Shown: positions 33,476 through 42,651, numbered from the stretch's first letter. The stretch is DNA of 64,000 nucleotides from Thiodiazotropha sp050305975 (GCA_050305975.1 JBNLGI010000088.1:7367-71366); one strand, 5' to 3'. Program-made: numbers and translations. The notes: generated from the letters alone by a model not told the origin.

Positions 33476-34453
33476 TCAAGAGGGCAGGAAGTCGATGGGG
33501 TAGGAGACGATGGCGGTATCCACATCCTTGGCCGCGAACTTGAACAGCTTGATGCGTGAGACCAGTTTGCGCTCCAGCGCTTCGTCGTTCAGTTCCGAAG
33601 AGACGACGCGGCATTTGGTGACGCGGCCATCGGGGGCGATGGTCAGCTCAAGCACCACCTTGCCGCGCAGGGTCGGATCCTTGCGCAGGGCCCGGTTGTA
33701 AAGGGCGTAGACCGCGCCCTTGTTCTGGTCGAAAACGGTCTGGATCTCTTCCCGCGTACGGTTGCCCTTGTGATTCTTGCCTGTGCCCTTGCTGCTGGCG
33801 TTCTGGGCCTGCTTGGCCTGGGCCGCGCGGCTCGAGACTTGGGTCGTGGTGCGTCCTCCCAGGCCCTGGCCACCGGTATCCCGACTCAGCGCCGCGGTAT
33901 TGATGCCACCGCTGCCCTGGGCCGCGCCGGAAGTGATGATGGAGCGCGTGGCGGCGGTCGCCTTCTGCCCCGTCGTGGCCCGTTTCTGGATACCCGCGGT
34001 CGAGGGCACGGCGGGCTCCTCACGCAGATCGGCCAGTTGATCGGCAAACGCCAGCAGGCCGGAACTGGCGGCCTTCTTGCGCGCCTGTTCCGTGGAGGAG
34101 GGCGGTGGCTTCTGTTTCGCCACCTGGGGTTCCGGCTTCTTCTCCGGTTCGGGCTTTTTCGCCTCCTTCGGCTTCTCTTTCTTGGGCTCCGGCTTCTTCT
34201 CCTCGACGACCTTCGGCTTCGGCTTGGGCTTTGGCGGCGGCGCCTTTTTCTGTTCCAGGATCAGGCGCGCCAGACGCGGCGGCAGCGTCTGCTTCTTGAA
34301 ACGCTCCTTCTCGGGCAGGTCGATCACCGGCACGATCGTGCCCAGCAGCAGGGCGATCAGCAGCACGACGGCGGTGATCAGATAGAAGCGGCGCTCGTCC
34401 TTGTCCAGGGTGCTCCAGGGCAACTGTGCGGTGTGACGGTAGGAGATGCTCAC
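33476..34453 (-). CDS. TonB/AgmX-like energy-transducing protein
   Basis: A 325-residue protein anchored by one transmembrane helix (about residues 24-43). A long Pro/Lys/Glu-rich periplasmic spacer (about 68-118), a Gly/Ser/Ala/Thr-rich region and a C-terminal TonB-like domain (about 235-325; LRGKVVLELTIAPDGRVTKCRVVSS) follow. The domain layout matches TonB and the GltG/AgmX group of Myxococcus. The start is GTG overlapping the ExbD stop (GTGA). With the TolQ- and ExbD-like proteins upstream it should carry proton-motive-force energy across the periplasm, perhaps to the TPR lipoproteins or beta-barrels of this locus. Confidence 0.83.
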   Translation of the reverse strand: MSISYRHTAQLPWSTLDKDERRFYLITAVVLLIALLLGTIVPVIDLPEKERFKKQTLPPRLARLILEQKKAPPPKPKPKPKVVEEKKPEPKKEKPKEAKKPEPEKKPEPQVAKQKPPPSSTEQARKKAASSGLLAFADQLADLREEPAVPSTAGIQKRATTGQKATAATRSIITSGAAQGSGGINTAALSRDTGGQGLGGRTTTQVSSRAAQAKQAQNASSKGTGKNHKGNRTREEIQTVFDQNKGAVYALYNRALRKDPTLRGKVVLELTIAPDGRVTKCRVVSSELNDEALERKLVSRIKLFKFAAKDVDTAIVSYPIDFLPS

Positions 34454-34962
34454 AACGTCTGCCCCCCTTCCACCGTTTTGGCCTGCTGGAGTACGGCCAG
34501 GGAGACATGGGGGTAATCCGATTCGGCGCAGGTGGCCATGACCCGCTTCAGCAGATCGTAGGGGATCTCCTTGTCGCCCATGATGGTGATATTTCCGCTG
34601 AAGGGCTCCAGGGTGCTCGCCTTGGCGTGATCGGCGTGACGCTGGAGCTCCTCTTGCAGAGAGGGCAGCAGGGTGCCCTGCGGCAACGGCTGGCTGAGGT
34701 CGAGGATGTGGCGGCCCTGCACCAGGATTTCGTTGCGGTTGACCATCACCACCAGGGTCTCTTTAGGCTTCTGCTCGGCCTTGGCTTCAGGCAGGCTCAG
34801 CGCCTTGGCGTTGGGCAGCACCTGCACCTCGCCCGAGTTGACCAGCAGGAAGAACACCAGGATGGTGAAAATATCCATCAACGAGACCAGGTTGAGCACC
34901 GCTCTGCCCTTGTTTCGTTTGTGGTGGCGATCCATTCGCTTCGCCCGGCGCGACATCTTCAT
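34450..34962 (-). CDS. ExbD/TolR-family protein (second of two)
   Basis: A 170-residue inner-membrane protein with a basic N terminus, one transmembrane helix (about 22-41) and a periplasmic domain. The helix holds LVSLMDIFTILVFFLL, with the essential proton-carrying Asp at the start of the membrane segment. The central AKAEQKPKETL stretch resembles the linker in AglS/AglQ-type proteins. It overlaps both neighbours by 4 bp. Two different ExbD-like proteins with one channel protein is the AglRQS arrangement. Confidence 0.88.
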   Translation of the reverse strand: MKMSRRAKRMDRHHKRNKGRAVLNLVSLMDIFTILVFFLLVNSGEVQVLPNAKALSLPEAKAEQKPKETLVVMVNRNEILVQGRHILDLSQPLPQGTLLPSLQEELQRHADHAKASTLEPFSGNITIMGDKEIPYDLLKRVMATCAESDYPHVSLAVLQQAKTVEGGQTL

Positions 34963-35468
34963 GAGGCGTTACCTTGTGCCGTGACTTGCGGGGGCGCATC
35001 GCCCAGAGAAATCTCCGGAAACAGCTCTGCCTGTACCAGGGAACCGGCTTCGAACTGTTCGGTCATGCGCACAGCGTCCATGACCTTGACCATGGTTTCG
35101 TAACTCGTTTGCGGCTCTGACAGGATGAAGGCGTTGCGTTTCTCGGGAAACCGGACCTTGATCTGCACCAGCAGATCGTTGAGCGCCTTGAGATCGTAGC
35201 CGCCGGCGTCGTTGTGGATGCGCTTGATCAGGCCGCCCGCTTGGTCCGCCACCTCCAGGCTGTCCTTGCGGATGATCACCTCGAGCTGCAGCTCCTTGAT
35301 CGCCTGCAGGGCACCTTCACTGGCCGGCGGCAGGTAGAGCTCGAGGATGGAGAAGCGGTTGAAGGCCGCCGTAATCAGCAGAAAAGGGATCAGGATCACC
35401 ATCAGATTGAGGAAGGCGGTGATGTTCAGCCCCTCCTCGTGATTATGGTGACGCAGACGTTTTCTCAT
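34959..35468 (-). CDS. ExbD/TolR-family protein (first of two)
   Basis: A 169-residue ExbD-like protein. Its transmembrane helix (about 16-36) reads LNITAFLNLMVILIPFLLITAAF; Asn occupies the place where the proton-carrying Asp of ExbD/TolR lies (NLMVIL versus DVMLVL). That suggests this paralogue is not itself the proton carrier and that its partner, with MDIF, is. The periplasmic domain is about 130 residues. It overlaps the channel gene and the second exbD by 4 bp each. Confidence 0.85.
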   Translation of the reverse strand: MRKRLRHHNHEEGLNITAFLNLMVILIPFLLITAAFNRFSILELYLPPASEGALQAIKELQLEVIIRKDSLEVADQAGGLIKRIHNDAGGYDLKALNDLLVQIKVRFPEKRNAFILSEPQTSYETMVKVMDAVRMTEQFEAGSLVQAELFPEISLGDAPPQVTAQGNAS

Positions 35469-36118
35469 GCGTTGCTCCGTGCGGAATAGGCCTTCTCGTT
35501 GAAGATGTTGAGAAACTTGACCGAGGCCATCTCCAGGCTGTCGACCAGCTGGGTGGTCTTGCTCTGCAGCAGGGCGTAGACCAGCAGCAGCGGAATCGCC
35601 GCCATCAGGCCGAAGGCGGTGGTGTTCATGGCCACCGAGATACTGGCGGAGAGCAGGTCGGCCTTCTCGGCGGGATCGGCGTTGGAGACCGCGGTGAAGG
35701 CCTGGATCAGACCGATGATGGTGCCGAGCAGTCCCAGCAGGGTGGCGATATTGGCCAGAGTGCTGAGATAGTGGGTGCGCTTCTCCATGCGCGGGATGGC
35801 CTCCATCAGCCCCTCTTCCATGGCGACCTCCACGTCGTCGCGGCGGCGTGCGGTGCGGGCCCGGGCCAGACCGTAGGTGAGCATGGTGCCCATGGCGGTC
35901 TTGGACTTGCTGGCGGTGTCCATGGCCTGTTTGAAATCACCGCTGTTGAGCATCGGCAGAACCTTTTTCCAGGTTCGCTTGTTGCTACCGGTGACCAGGG
36001 TGAGGTAGAGCCAGCGCTCGATGGCAATGGCCACGCCGCCGGCGAAGATCAACAGGATGGGGTACATGAACATCCCGCCTTCCTGGAAGAATCGGATGAT
36101 GGATTCGAAAAGCTCCAT
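35465..36118 (-). CDS. MotA/TolQ/ExbB proton channel family protein
   Basis: A 217-residue inner-membrane protein with three transmembrane helices (about 17-37, 122-145 and 163-186). The family signature is clear: ANIATLLGLLGTIIGLIQAF and SISVAMNTTAFGLMAAIPLLLVYALL, the helices that line the proton path. It forms the stator-like motor with the two ExbD-like proteins. It resembles AglR of Myxococcus in its place before two exbD genes and a TonB/AgmX-like gene. Confidence 0.9.
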   Translation of the reverse strand: MELFESIIRFFQEGGMFMYPILLIFAGGVAIAIERWLYLTLVTGSNKRTWKKVLPMLNSGDFKQAMDTASKSKTAMGTMLTYGLARARTARRRDDVEVAMEEGLMEAIPRMEKRTHYLSTLANIATLLGLLGTIIGLIQAFTAVSNADPAEKADLLSASISVAMNTTAFGLMAAIPLLLVYALLQSKTTQLVDSLEMASVKFLNIFNEKAYSARSNA

Positions 36119-36204
36119 GGGTTTCTCCGTACTAGTCTCTTGAGTTACGAGTGTGTCTGTGGGCTCGGCCGTTCATCGTCGATCGGCATACATGCCCGGA
36201 TTCT

Positions 36205-36498
36205 TTACGGTTTTTCGCCGAATGTCTGGTACCAATCCACACGTCTGCGAAACACATCACGGTCCAGAGGAACCAGAAGCTCCTCCATCGTGGTCATCTC
36301 CGGCGGCATCATGCCGGTGAGCCGCTTGGCCTGGCGCCAGGGCACCACGTAGAGCACGTTGGGCGACTCCTTGTTGCCGAAAATGGCGGCTCCCTCCATC
36401 TCCAGGCGCTGCTCGGCAAGGCTCTGTTGCGAGAACCCCAGGAGCAGCATCAGGCCGAGCAGGAGGGTGGCCGGATGGGACAGGTGTTTGATACGCAT
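36205..36498 (-). CDS. Small exported protein of the TPR/ExbBD cluster, unknown function
   Basis: A 97-residue protein with a signal peptide (MRIKHLSHPATLLLGLMLLLGFSQQSLAE). The mature part is short (about 68 residues) and carries NVLYVVPWRQAK and an RDVFRRRVDWYQ helix. No cysteine is present. It begins 2 bp after the TPR lipoprotein stop and 86 bp before the channel gene, so it belongs to the operon. I do not recognise a named family. Confidence 0.72.
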   Translation of the reverse strand: MRIKHLSHPATLLLGLMLLLGFSQQSLAEQRLEMEGAAIFGNKESPNVLYVVPWRQAKRLTGMMPPEMTTMEELLVPLDRDVFRRRVDWYQTFGEKP

Positions 36499-36500
36499 GT

Positions 36501-37103
36501 CTATTTCCCTCCGTCCACGCGGCGTTCGAGATCGAGGATCCAGCCCTCGATCTCCTGGTTTGGCGCCTCCGCCAGCTTCTGGCAGAGGCGGTATTGCTCG
36601 AGCGCCTTGGCCGGCTCGGCCAGATAGAGGTCGTAGAGGATGCCTAGGTTGCGATGCGCCAGCAGATAGACCGGCTCGAGCGTCAAGGCCTGCTGGTAGG
36701 CCTGTTCCGCCTCCTGGAAACGCCCCTGCAGGCGCAGGGCCACACCCAGCTGGTTGTGGGCGGGCGCGCTCTGGGGATTGCGTGACAGGGCCTCGCGAAA
36801 GGCCTTTTCCGCCGCAGCCGGATCGTTCTGTTTCAGGTGGATGATGCCGAGATTGGTCAGCGGGCCCGCCAGTTCGGGATGTTCGTCCGCGAGGTTTTGA
36901 AACTGCTGTTTGGCCTGATCCAGGTCTCCCTGGCGCAGGCTGAGCAGGGCTTCTTCAAAGCTGCGTTGCAGGGCGCTGTCGGCAGGCTTCTCCGCCGTCC
37001 CGGCGGCGCCGGGCTTGGCTGTCGTGGTGGAGGGCAGCGAACTGCAGCCGCCGATCAGCAGGGCGGCGCAGAGGGCCAGGCCGAATGATCTAATTGATGG
37101 CAT
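36501..37103 (-). CDS. TPR lipoprotein (small)
   Basis: A 200-residue lipoprotein. The lipobox is LIGGC, with Cys at about 20, followed by a Ser/Thr/Ala-rich linker. At least four TPR units follow (about 50-180): SLRQGDLDQAKQQFQ, NLGIIHLKQNDPAAAEKAF, NQLGVALRLQGRFQEAEQAY and HRNLGILYDLYLAEPAKALEQY. The ATG at 37103 has GAGGAGG six bases upstream and is preferred to a GTG at 37109. It overlaps the 3' end of the large TPR gene by 14 bp. It resembles PilF- or GltE-like scaffold lipoproteins; the target is unknown. Confidence 0.85.
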   Translation of the reverse strand: MPSIRSFGLALCAALLIGGCSSLPSTTTAKPGAAGTAEKPADSALQRSFEEALLSLRQGDLDQAKQQFQNLADEHPELAGPLTNLGIIHLKQNDPAAAEKAFREALSRNPQSAPAHNQLGVALRLQGRFQEAEQAYQQALTLEPVYLLAHRNLGILYDLYLAEPAKALEQYRLCQKLAEAPNQEIEGWILDLERRVDGGK

Positions 37104-39912
37104 CGACACCCTCCTCGTTCTGTTCCTGTTTGGCGTAGCGGGCCGGCAGCAGTTTAGCCAGGGCGGCGAAGCTCTTCTTGACCCATTCGTCGTAGATGCC
37201 CTGGGTGGTCAGCTTGGCGTTCGATTCGTAGACCGCGATCGCCTTGTCCTCGAAGGGGTAGGCCTGCTCCTCCAGCAGGATCTCGTACTGCTCGAGCTCC
37301 TCCGCGTTGAGGCCTTTGGGGCGTTCCGATTTCATCAATGCCGCGCCGAACTGCTGGTAGAGCTCGCCGATGTGGTAGGTGGCGGCGCTGGTGACCTCGG
37401 CGATGCCGTATTCGGCGGCCCGCTTGTAGCCGGCGATGGCGCTCTGCATCTGGTCCTTCTTGCGCTTGAGGTTCTTCTCCAGCGGCGCCTTCAGGGCGAT
37501 GCGCTTGAACATTTCATGCTCCGGCTCGGCCAGACGCAGCGAGGCCTGCGCGGCCAGGTAACGGCTGCGGTCGGTACGCAGCTTGCCGGCGCCGGCGTCG
37601 GCTTCGATCAGCTGTTCGAGCCAGTGGTCGCGCTGCTTGGGCTTGCCGTTCTTTTCGTAGAGACCGGCCAGCTTGTGGCGCGCCTCCATGGCGGGCTCGA
37701 GGGGGATCGGGAACTGCTCCACATAGCGGCTGTAGGCCTCGATGGCCTTGGCCTCCTGGCCGGCCTTCTCATACAGTTCCGCCGCCTGCCAGCCGGCGGC
37801 CTGGCGCAGTTCGGGGGTCTCGCCCTCGGCCGCGATGGTGGTCAGCTCGGCCGCCGCCTTGAGGGGTTGATCGGTCTCCAGGTAGGCGGTGGCCAGTTTG
37901 CTGTTGACGTCGGCCATCAGCTCGCTGTCGGGATAGCGCTTGCGGAAGGCCTCGAGAATCTCGGCCGAGCGTGTCCAGTCGCCGCTGGCGATGAGGCTGG
38001 CCGCGGCGTCGTATTCGGCGGTGGCGCGTATCGAGGCTCCGGGCACCAGGCTGGAGACCCGCAGGAACTGACTGGCGGCGCCCTGCTGGTCGCCCTGCTC
38101 ACGCAGGGAGGCGCCCTGCTGGTAGATGCTGGCGGCGAGGCGCTCCTCGAGCGCCTGGCGCTGCTCGTCTTTCTTCGGCAGCAGGGCCAGAGCCTGTTGG
38201 TAGCCCACTTCGGCGGCGGCGTAGTCCTTCTGTTCGAACGCGGCGTGGGCGGCCACGGTCCAGGCGGTGCGCCGCAACTCGCTGTCGGCGGGCGGCTGCA
38301 GATTGACCACCTGCAGGGCGGCGCCCCTGGCACGGCCCAGATCGTTCATCTCCAGCAGCTGTTCGGAGGCCTTGGTCAACACCGCCGGCATGCGTGGATC
38401 CTGGGGAAACACGCCGCTGAAGCGCAGGGCGCTCTCCACTTCCCGCTTGCGCCAGGCCGGTTTCTGCGCTTCTTTCAGCTGTTTCTCCTGTTCGGCATAG
38501 GCGAGCAGGGCGGCGTAACCGGCCTCGGCCCGCTTGTCGTGGGGCGGCAGGGTATAGGCGCTCTGCTCGTAGGCCGTCACCGCGTCAGGATACTGTTTGA
38601 GTTCGAACAGCAGCTCGGCGAGCAGGAAACTGATACTGCCGGCGGTCGGGTCGTCCGGGAAGGAGTCGAGGTAGAGACGGTACCAGTGGGCCGCCTCGCG
38701 GCCCTCACGCTCCTGGTCGGCTGCCGCCTTCGGTGTGTTGAGCTTGGCGCTCTGCTGCGCCAGGGCGTGGTGATACTCGGCCAGCTCCTTGAGGTAGCTG
38801 CGCAGCTGGGCGTTCAGCCAGGTGCGGTCGGCCTCGTCGAGCTGCTGCCGGAACTCGCTGTGCACGGCATAGCGCTGGGTGAAGGCCTTCTTGCTCTCCA
38901 GGGCCTGACTGGGAAAGTTGTTGTCGGTGTAGATCTGCACCACCTTGACCGCCAGGCGGGGCGACTGGGGGTGGGCCGGATCGAGGTCGACGAAGGCCAG
39001 GTAGGCGTCGGCCGCGTCTTGGATGCGCTCCTGCTTCAGATAGAGGTCGCCCAGGCCGCGATAGACCATGTATTCGTAGTTGCGGTGTCCCTTTTCGCCG
39101 AAATAGCGGCTGATGCGCTGGGTGCCGCCCAGTTCGGAAAAGGTCAGACTGATGACCCGCAGAGTCTCTTGCAGCAGAGCCCGGTCGGCATCGGAGACCT
39201 GGCTCAGATCGACCCGCTGGCCGCTGCCGAGCTTGCGGTCGAGCAGCTCGGTGAAGGAGTCGAGGCCCTGTTCGATATGACCCTGTTTGAAGCGGGACCA
39301 GCCGTGCTTGAGCAGGGCGCGGTCGTAGAAGGGGGAGTCTTCCGACTGTTTGAGGATGGCGCCGTAGGCCTGTTCCGCCCGCGCGAACTGCTGCATGACG
39401 AAAAAGCGCTCGCCGCGGCGGAACTGCCCCTCCTGCCAGTGGGGGCTGTCGGGATGGTGATCCACCAACTCCTGCAGGCGGACCATCATCTTGTCCAGCT
39501 CGCCGTTGAGCTCATAGGCGCGTGCCAGCTGGTAGAGCACCAGGTCGCGGGAAGGGTAGTTGGGTTCCTTCTCCAGCAGTTGTTCGTAGAGACGGATCGA
39601 CTTTTCGAGATCCGCCTGTTCGACGGTCGCCGAGTCGGACTGCATCAGCTGGGTCTCGCTCTGTTCCAGCTCCAGATCGGCCAGCCGGCGGGTGGCCTCG
39701 CTGCTCAGTCGGCGGTCCGGATTGAGCTCCAGCAGGGCCTTGTAGTTCTGGATCACCTCCGCGCGATCGGCGGCGGTGAGGGGGCGTTTCTCGATCTGGA
39801 TCTCCTGTTTCTCAAGATTGGCCAGCGTGGGTTCGTCGTCTCCCCGCCCGAGCAGGCCGGAACAGCCGGCGAGCTGGCTGGCGACGATGATAGCGGCGAG
39901 CAGCCTCTTCAT
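37090..39912 (-). CDS. Large TPR lipoprotein (940 residues)
   Basis: A 940-residue outer- or periplasmic-membrane lipoprotein with signal and lipobox LAGC (Cys 17). Almost the whole mature chain is made of TPR or TPR-like repeats, for example RFFVMQQFARAEQAYGAIL, HAAFEQKDYAAAEVGYQQAL and AAELYEKAGQEAKAIEAYSRYVEQFP. The first residues after the Cys (SGLLGRGDDEP) suggest an Asp-free +2 and so possible outer-membrane sorting. It overlaps the next TPR gene upstream by 4 bp. Size and place fit the large TPR scaffold (GltD/AgnA or GltE-like) in Agl-Glt type systems. Confidence 0.85.
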   Translation of the reverse strand: MKRLLAAIIVASQLAGCSGLLGRGDDEPTLANLEKQEIQIEKRPLTAADRAEVIQNYKALLELNPDRRLSSEATRRLADLELEQSETQLMQSDSATVEQADLEKSIRLYEQLLEKEPNYPSRDLVLYQLARAYELNGELDKMMVRLQELVDHHPDSPHWQEGQFRRGERFFVMQQFARAEQAYGAILKQSEDSPFYDRALLKHGWSRFKQGHIEQGLDSFTELLDRKLGSGQRVDLSQVSDADRALLQETLRVISLTFSELGGTQRISRYFGEKGHRNYEYMVYRGLGDLYLKQERIQDAADAYLAFVDLDPAHPQSPRLAVKVVQIYTDNNFPSQALESKKAFTQRYAVHSEFRQQLDEADRTWLNAQLRSYLKELAEYHHALAQQSAKLNTPKAAADQEREGREAAHWYRLYLDSFPDDPTAGSISFLLAELLFELKQYPDAVTAYEQSAYTLPPHDKRAEAGYAALLAYAEQEKQLKEAQKPAWRKREVESALRFSGVFPQDPRMPAVLTKASEQLLEMNDLGRARGAALQVVNLQPPADSELRRTAWTVAAHAAFEQKDYAAAEVGYQQALALLPKKDEQRQALEERLAASIYQQGASLREQGDQQGAASQFLRVSSLVPGASIRATAEYDAAASLIASGDWTRSAEILEAFRKRYPDSELMADVNSKLATAYLETDQPLKAAAELTTIAAEGETPELRQAAGWQAAELYEKAGQEAKAIEAYSRYVEQFPIPLEPAMEARHKLAGLYEKNGKPKQRDHWLEQLIEADAGAGKLRTDRSRYLAAQASLRLAEPEHEMFKRIALKAPLEKNLKRKKDQMQSAIAGYKRAAEYGIAEVTSAATYHIGELYQQFGAALMKSERPKGLNAEELEQYEILLEEQAYPFEDKAIAVYESNAKLTTQGIYDEWVKKSFAALAKLLPARYAKQEQNEEGVDAIN

Positions 39913-41756
39913 GGCTTGCCGTCCTCCCCTGCGCTGACGCTGTCGAGCAGGCTGGCAACGCCGAATCGAGCCTGGATCAGATAGTCGTGGAGCAGGGTTT
40001 TACGCTGTTCCAGGGTCTCCACCGCCATCTGCTGCAACTGCTCGCTCTCCTTGACGCGCAGCTTCGCGACCTGTTCCAGCAGTGCCGGAATGCCGGCCTC
40101 CAGCTGCTCGATACGTTGGGCGTAGCCTTCGAAGCGGCCCTTGGTCTCTTCTCGCGCCCGCGCCAGACCGGCCTCCAGTTCGCGGGTCTTTTCCAGGGTC
40201 TGATCCAGTTCCGTCATCTGCTTTTTCAGCGTCCAGATCCGTTGCGGATGTTCGGTCACACTGCGCCAGACCAGAATGCCGCGCATCAGTCGGGAGATCT
40301 CCTGTTGGGCCTGCAGCTGACCGCCGGCGCCGAATTGCTCGATCAGCGCGTCGATGCGGTCGAGGCGGGCCAGCCACTGTTTCTCGTCAGCGGTGGTGAG
40401 GATGAAGGGGGGTTCTTCCGGCGAGGCGGCTCGATCGTACTGATTCTGCAGTGCTTCATGTTCCTGCTGCATCGACTGCAGCCGGTTGCCCTCAAGATAG
40501 GCGTCGACCTTGGGGGTCTGCTCCGAGTAGGCCTGCAGCTGAACCGCCAGCATCTCCCGGTAGGTTGTGATCTTCTCCTGCCATTGATGGAGATTGCGCT
40601 CCAGCTGACGCAGGTCGCTGTAGTCCTGCAGGCGTTCGATGAAGGCGTTCTTACTGAGCAGTATCGGCAGCTGGGCTTTGAGCGCCAGCAGCTCGGGCGA
40701 AGCTTCCGAAGTCTCGGAATTCTCCAGCAGCATGTTGGGGAAAGTGCTCTGTTGAACCTGCACGATCACGCCGTCCAGCGCGCTCAAGGCCGAGTCGTAG
40801 CGATCGATGGCGTCACGGTAACCCTGCAGCGACTGCTGTTCCGCCTCGAGCAGGGAGAGTGCGTAGGGAATGGCCAGCTGCACCTCGAGGACCGCCGGCT
40901 CCTGAGTATTGCGCTCAGCCAGCATCTTCCAAGGCACCAGGGCCTGGGCCGGTTGGTTCATCTTCAGCGAGGCCCAGCCGGCGCCGAGCAGTGCCTGGCT
41001 GCTGGCGGCTCCATTCAGCCTCACCCGCTGAAGCGCCTCGAGTGCGCTTTCGGGCTGCTCGGATTCCAACAACAGGTATCCGAGTACCAGGTTGGCGCGA
41101 TCACGGATCGAACGCATCTCGTTCGATTCGACTTTGGCGCTACCGATCTCCTCCAGCAGGGCGATACCCTGCTCTCGTTCGCCGGTGCGCAGCAGTGCGA
41201 TGGCACGGTTGTATTGCCCGTACTCGGACCAGTCGCTCTTCTCCGACAAGGCCGAAAGGGTCTCCACCGCCTCGCCGTTCTCGGCGTCGAGCAGCTGCAG
41301 CAGGCCCATCAGATTGATGCGTTCGTCCCGGGCCTGGGTCTCGAGTGCCTCGCCGGCCTTGCTGAGGGCCTGCTTGGCCGCTTTCTGATCACTGCGGCGA
41401 TGGCGCGACTTGGCCAGCTGTAGCCAGGCACGGCTCTGCAGTTCGGGGGTGGCGGAGCGGGTCAGCACCCGTTCGAACAGGGATTCGGCGGTGTCGGGCA
41501 TGCCATAGGCGAGATAGAGGCCGCCAAGCAGCAGTTCAGGCTCGTCCTCATAGGCCTGCATCAGCCCCTGCTTGCGGGCAGCCAGGATATGCACGATGGC
41601 CTGGAAGTAGTTCTCCTGGTAGAGCTGATAGAGGGCTTCACCATAGTGAAGGTCTTTCAGTTCCTGAGGTTCGCCGGTCTTTACCTCTGCGTGTGCGGTA
41701 AGGGTGAGGCAGAGTGAAGCAGTCAGCAGCAGGCGTCTGAGCGGGCTGGATCGCAA
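39909..41756 (-). CDS. Exported TPR and coiled-coil protein
   Basis: A 615-residue protein with a signal peptide (RRLLLTASLCLTLTAHA). The N-terminal half (about 30-270) is TPR-like: EALYQLYQENYFQAIVHILAARKQG, GGLYLAYGMPDTAESLFERVL, and others. The second half (about 330-605) is Glu/Gln/Leu-rich and probably coiled coil. The start is TTG with GGGAG upstream, four bases after the stop of the preceding gene. It is likely periplasmic and a structural partner of the two TPR lipoproteins. Confidence 0.8.
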   Translation of the reverse strand: MRSSPLRRLLLTASLCLTLTAHAEVKTGEPQELKDLHYGEALYQLYQENYFQAIVHILAARKQGLMQAYEDEPELLLGGLYLAYGMPDTAESLFERVLTRSATPELQSRAWLQLAKSRHRRSDQKAAKQALSKAGEALETQARDERINLMGLLQLLDAENGEAVETLSALSEKSDWSEYGQYNRAIALLRTGEREQGIALLEEIGSAKVESNEMRSIRDRANLVLGYLLLESEQPESALEALQRVRLNGAASSQALLGAGWASLKMNQPAQALVPWKMLAERNTQEPAVLEVQLAIPYALSLLEAEQQSLQGYRDAIDRYDSALSALDGVIVQVQQSTFPNMLLENSETSEASPELLALKAQLPILLSKNAFIERLQDYSDLRQLERNLHQWQEKITTYREMLAVQLQAYSEQTPKVDAYLEGNRLQSMQQEHEALQNQYDRAASPEEPPFILTTADEKQWLARLDRIDALIEQFGAGGQLQAQQEISRLMRGILVWRSVTEHPQRIWTLKKQMTELDQTLEKTRELEAGLARAREETKGRFEGYAQRIEQLEAGIPALLEQVAKLRVKESEQLQQMAVETLEQRKTLLHDYLIQARFGVASLLDSVSAGEDGKP

Positions 41757-41760
41757 GGGA

Positions 41761-42291
41761 TCACTCCCACTCCCGGATCTCGAAGTCCGGCTGCTGCATG
41801 GCGACGCTGTCGACGATCTTCAGTTCGAGGTATTTGGGGCCGATTCCCTTGCTGAAGGTGACCGTGGCTCCCCGTTTGTAGTCTCGTCCCTTGGGACCGA
41901 CGCCAGTGAAGAAGGCTACCAGTTCGTGATCACCCGACTTTATGTTGCCGAGATAGAGCCGTTGTACACCACCTCTCTGCAGTGCTTTGACTTCGCGTTC
42001 GGTGTAGAGATGGTTTGCGAGTTCCTTGTCGTCGATCTGCAGCTGTACCGAGTCGAGTTTGAAATAGTTGCCGATATCCATCGACAGGAAGACCGAAACC
42101 TGGGTGTTACCGGGGAAGAGCATCTCCTCTTCAAGGATGAAGAGTTCACGGTTGACTTCCAATACCGCCTGTTTGAGATCCTGGACCTGTTGATCGAGAG
42201 CCTTTCCCTGACTTTCAGCGGATTCGGCGGCCGCCAGTGTGACGCCGAGACTGAAAACGAGGGAGAGAAGGGTGCGTATGAGGATTTTCAA
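41761..42291 (-). CDS. Exported protein of unknown function, first gene of the TPR/ExbBD operon
   Basis: A 176-residue protein with a signal peptide (KILIRTLLSLVFSLGVTLAAAE). A short coiled coil (about 28-55; ALDQQVQDLKQAVLEVNRELFILEEE) is followed by a beta-rich domain with FPGNTQVSVFLSMDIGNYFKLDSVQLQIDDKE and HELVAFFTGVGPKG. No catalytic motif is visible. The only in-frame start is a TTG at 42291 without a clear ribosome-binding site. It begins the 9.8-kb minus-strand operon that ends in apbE. Confidence 0.7.
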   Translation of the reverse strand: MKILIRTLLSLVFSLGVTLAAAESAESQGKALDQQVQDLKQAVLEVNRELFILEEEMLFPGNTQVSVFLSMDIGNYFKLDSVQLQIDDKELANHLYTEREVKALQRGGVQRLYLGNIKSGDHELVAFFTGVGPKGRDYKRGATVTFSKGIGPKYLELKIVDSVAMQQPDFEIREWE

Positions 42292-42651
42292 GGTAGCGGT
42301 CCCGGTTGGTAAAGCCCTACGGTAAGCCTATAAATCTATATGAATTAGTGCTTTGCGTTTGCGATCATAGTCACAGCTTGAATCTGAAAATTGGTTCTAT
42401 TTTCCCAAATGCGAATCATAGCGGAACTGTGTTCCTATCGCTACGCCGACATCCAATCTGTAGCCGTCAAGGGGCGTCTCACGCCCCGCCAAAACAACAG
42501 GCTCTGCCTGGGTAAGGTTGTTTGAAGGTGCAACTGTGTTAGCCTGCATCCAACGTTGAAGGCACGACTCATTACCTTCCAAACGAGGCTAGCATAAATC
42601 ATCAACACGCAGCTTCCCAGTTGTGGCTGAGGCGGCGGTGTCAGGACTTCG
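42292..42651. other. Divergent intergenic region, 360 bp
   Basis: The gap separates the TPR operon (left) from the DUF3187 gene (right) and must hold both promoters. I see no strong sigma-70 pair. A perfect hairpin GGGGCGT-CTC-ACGCCCC lies at 42471-42487. The rest has weak inverted repeats but no gene, tRNA or insertion sequence. Confidence 0.5.

Noticed and set aside
37015..39984. 989-codon open frame on the plus strand, antisense to the large TPR lipoprotein
   Set aside because: It mirrors the GC-rich codon pattern of the real gene, is full of Leu/Gly/Gln low-complexity sequence and has no domain, while the minus-strand frame has a lipobox, TPRs and operon overlaps.
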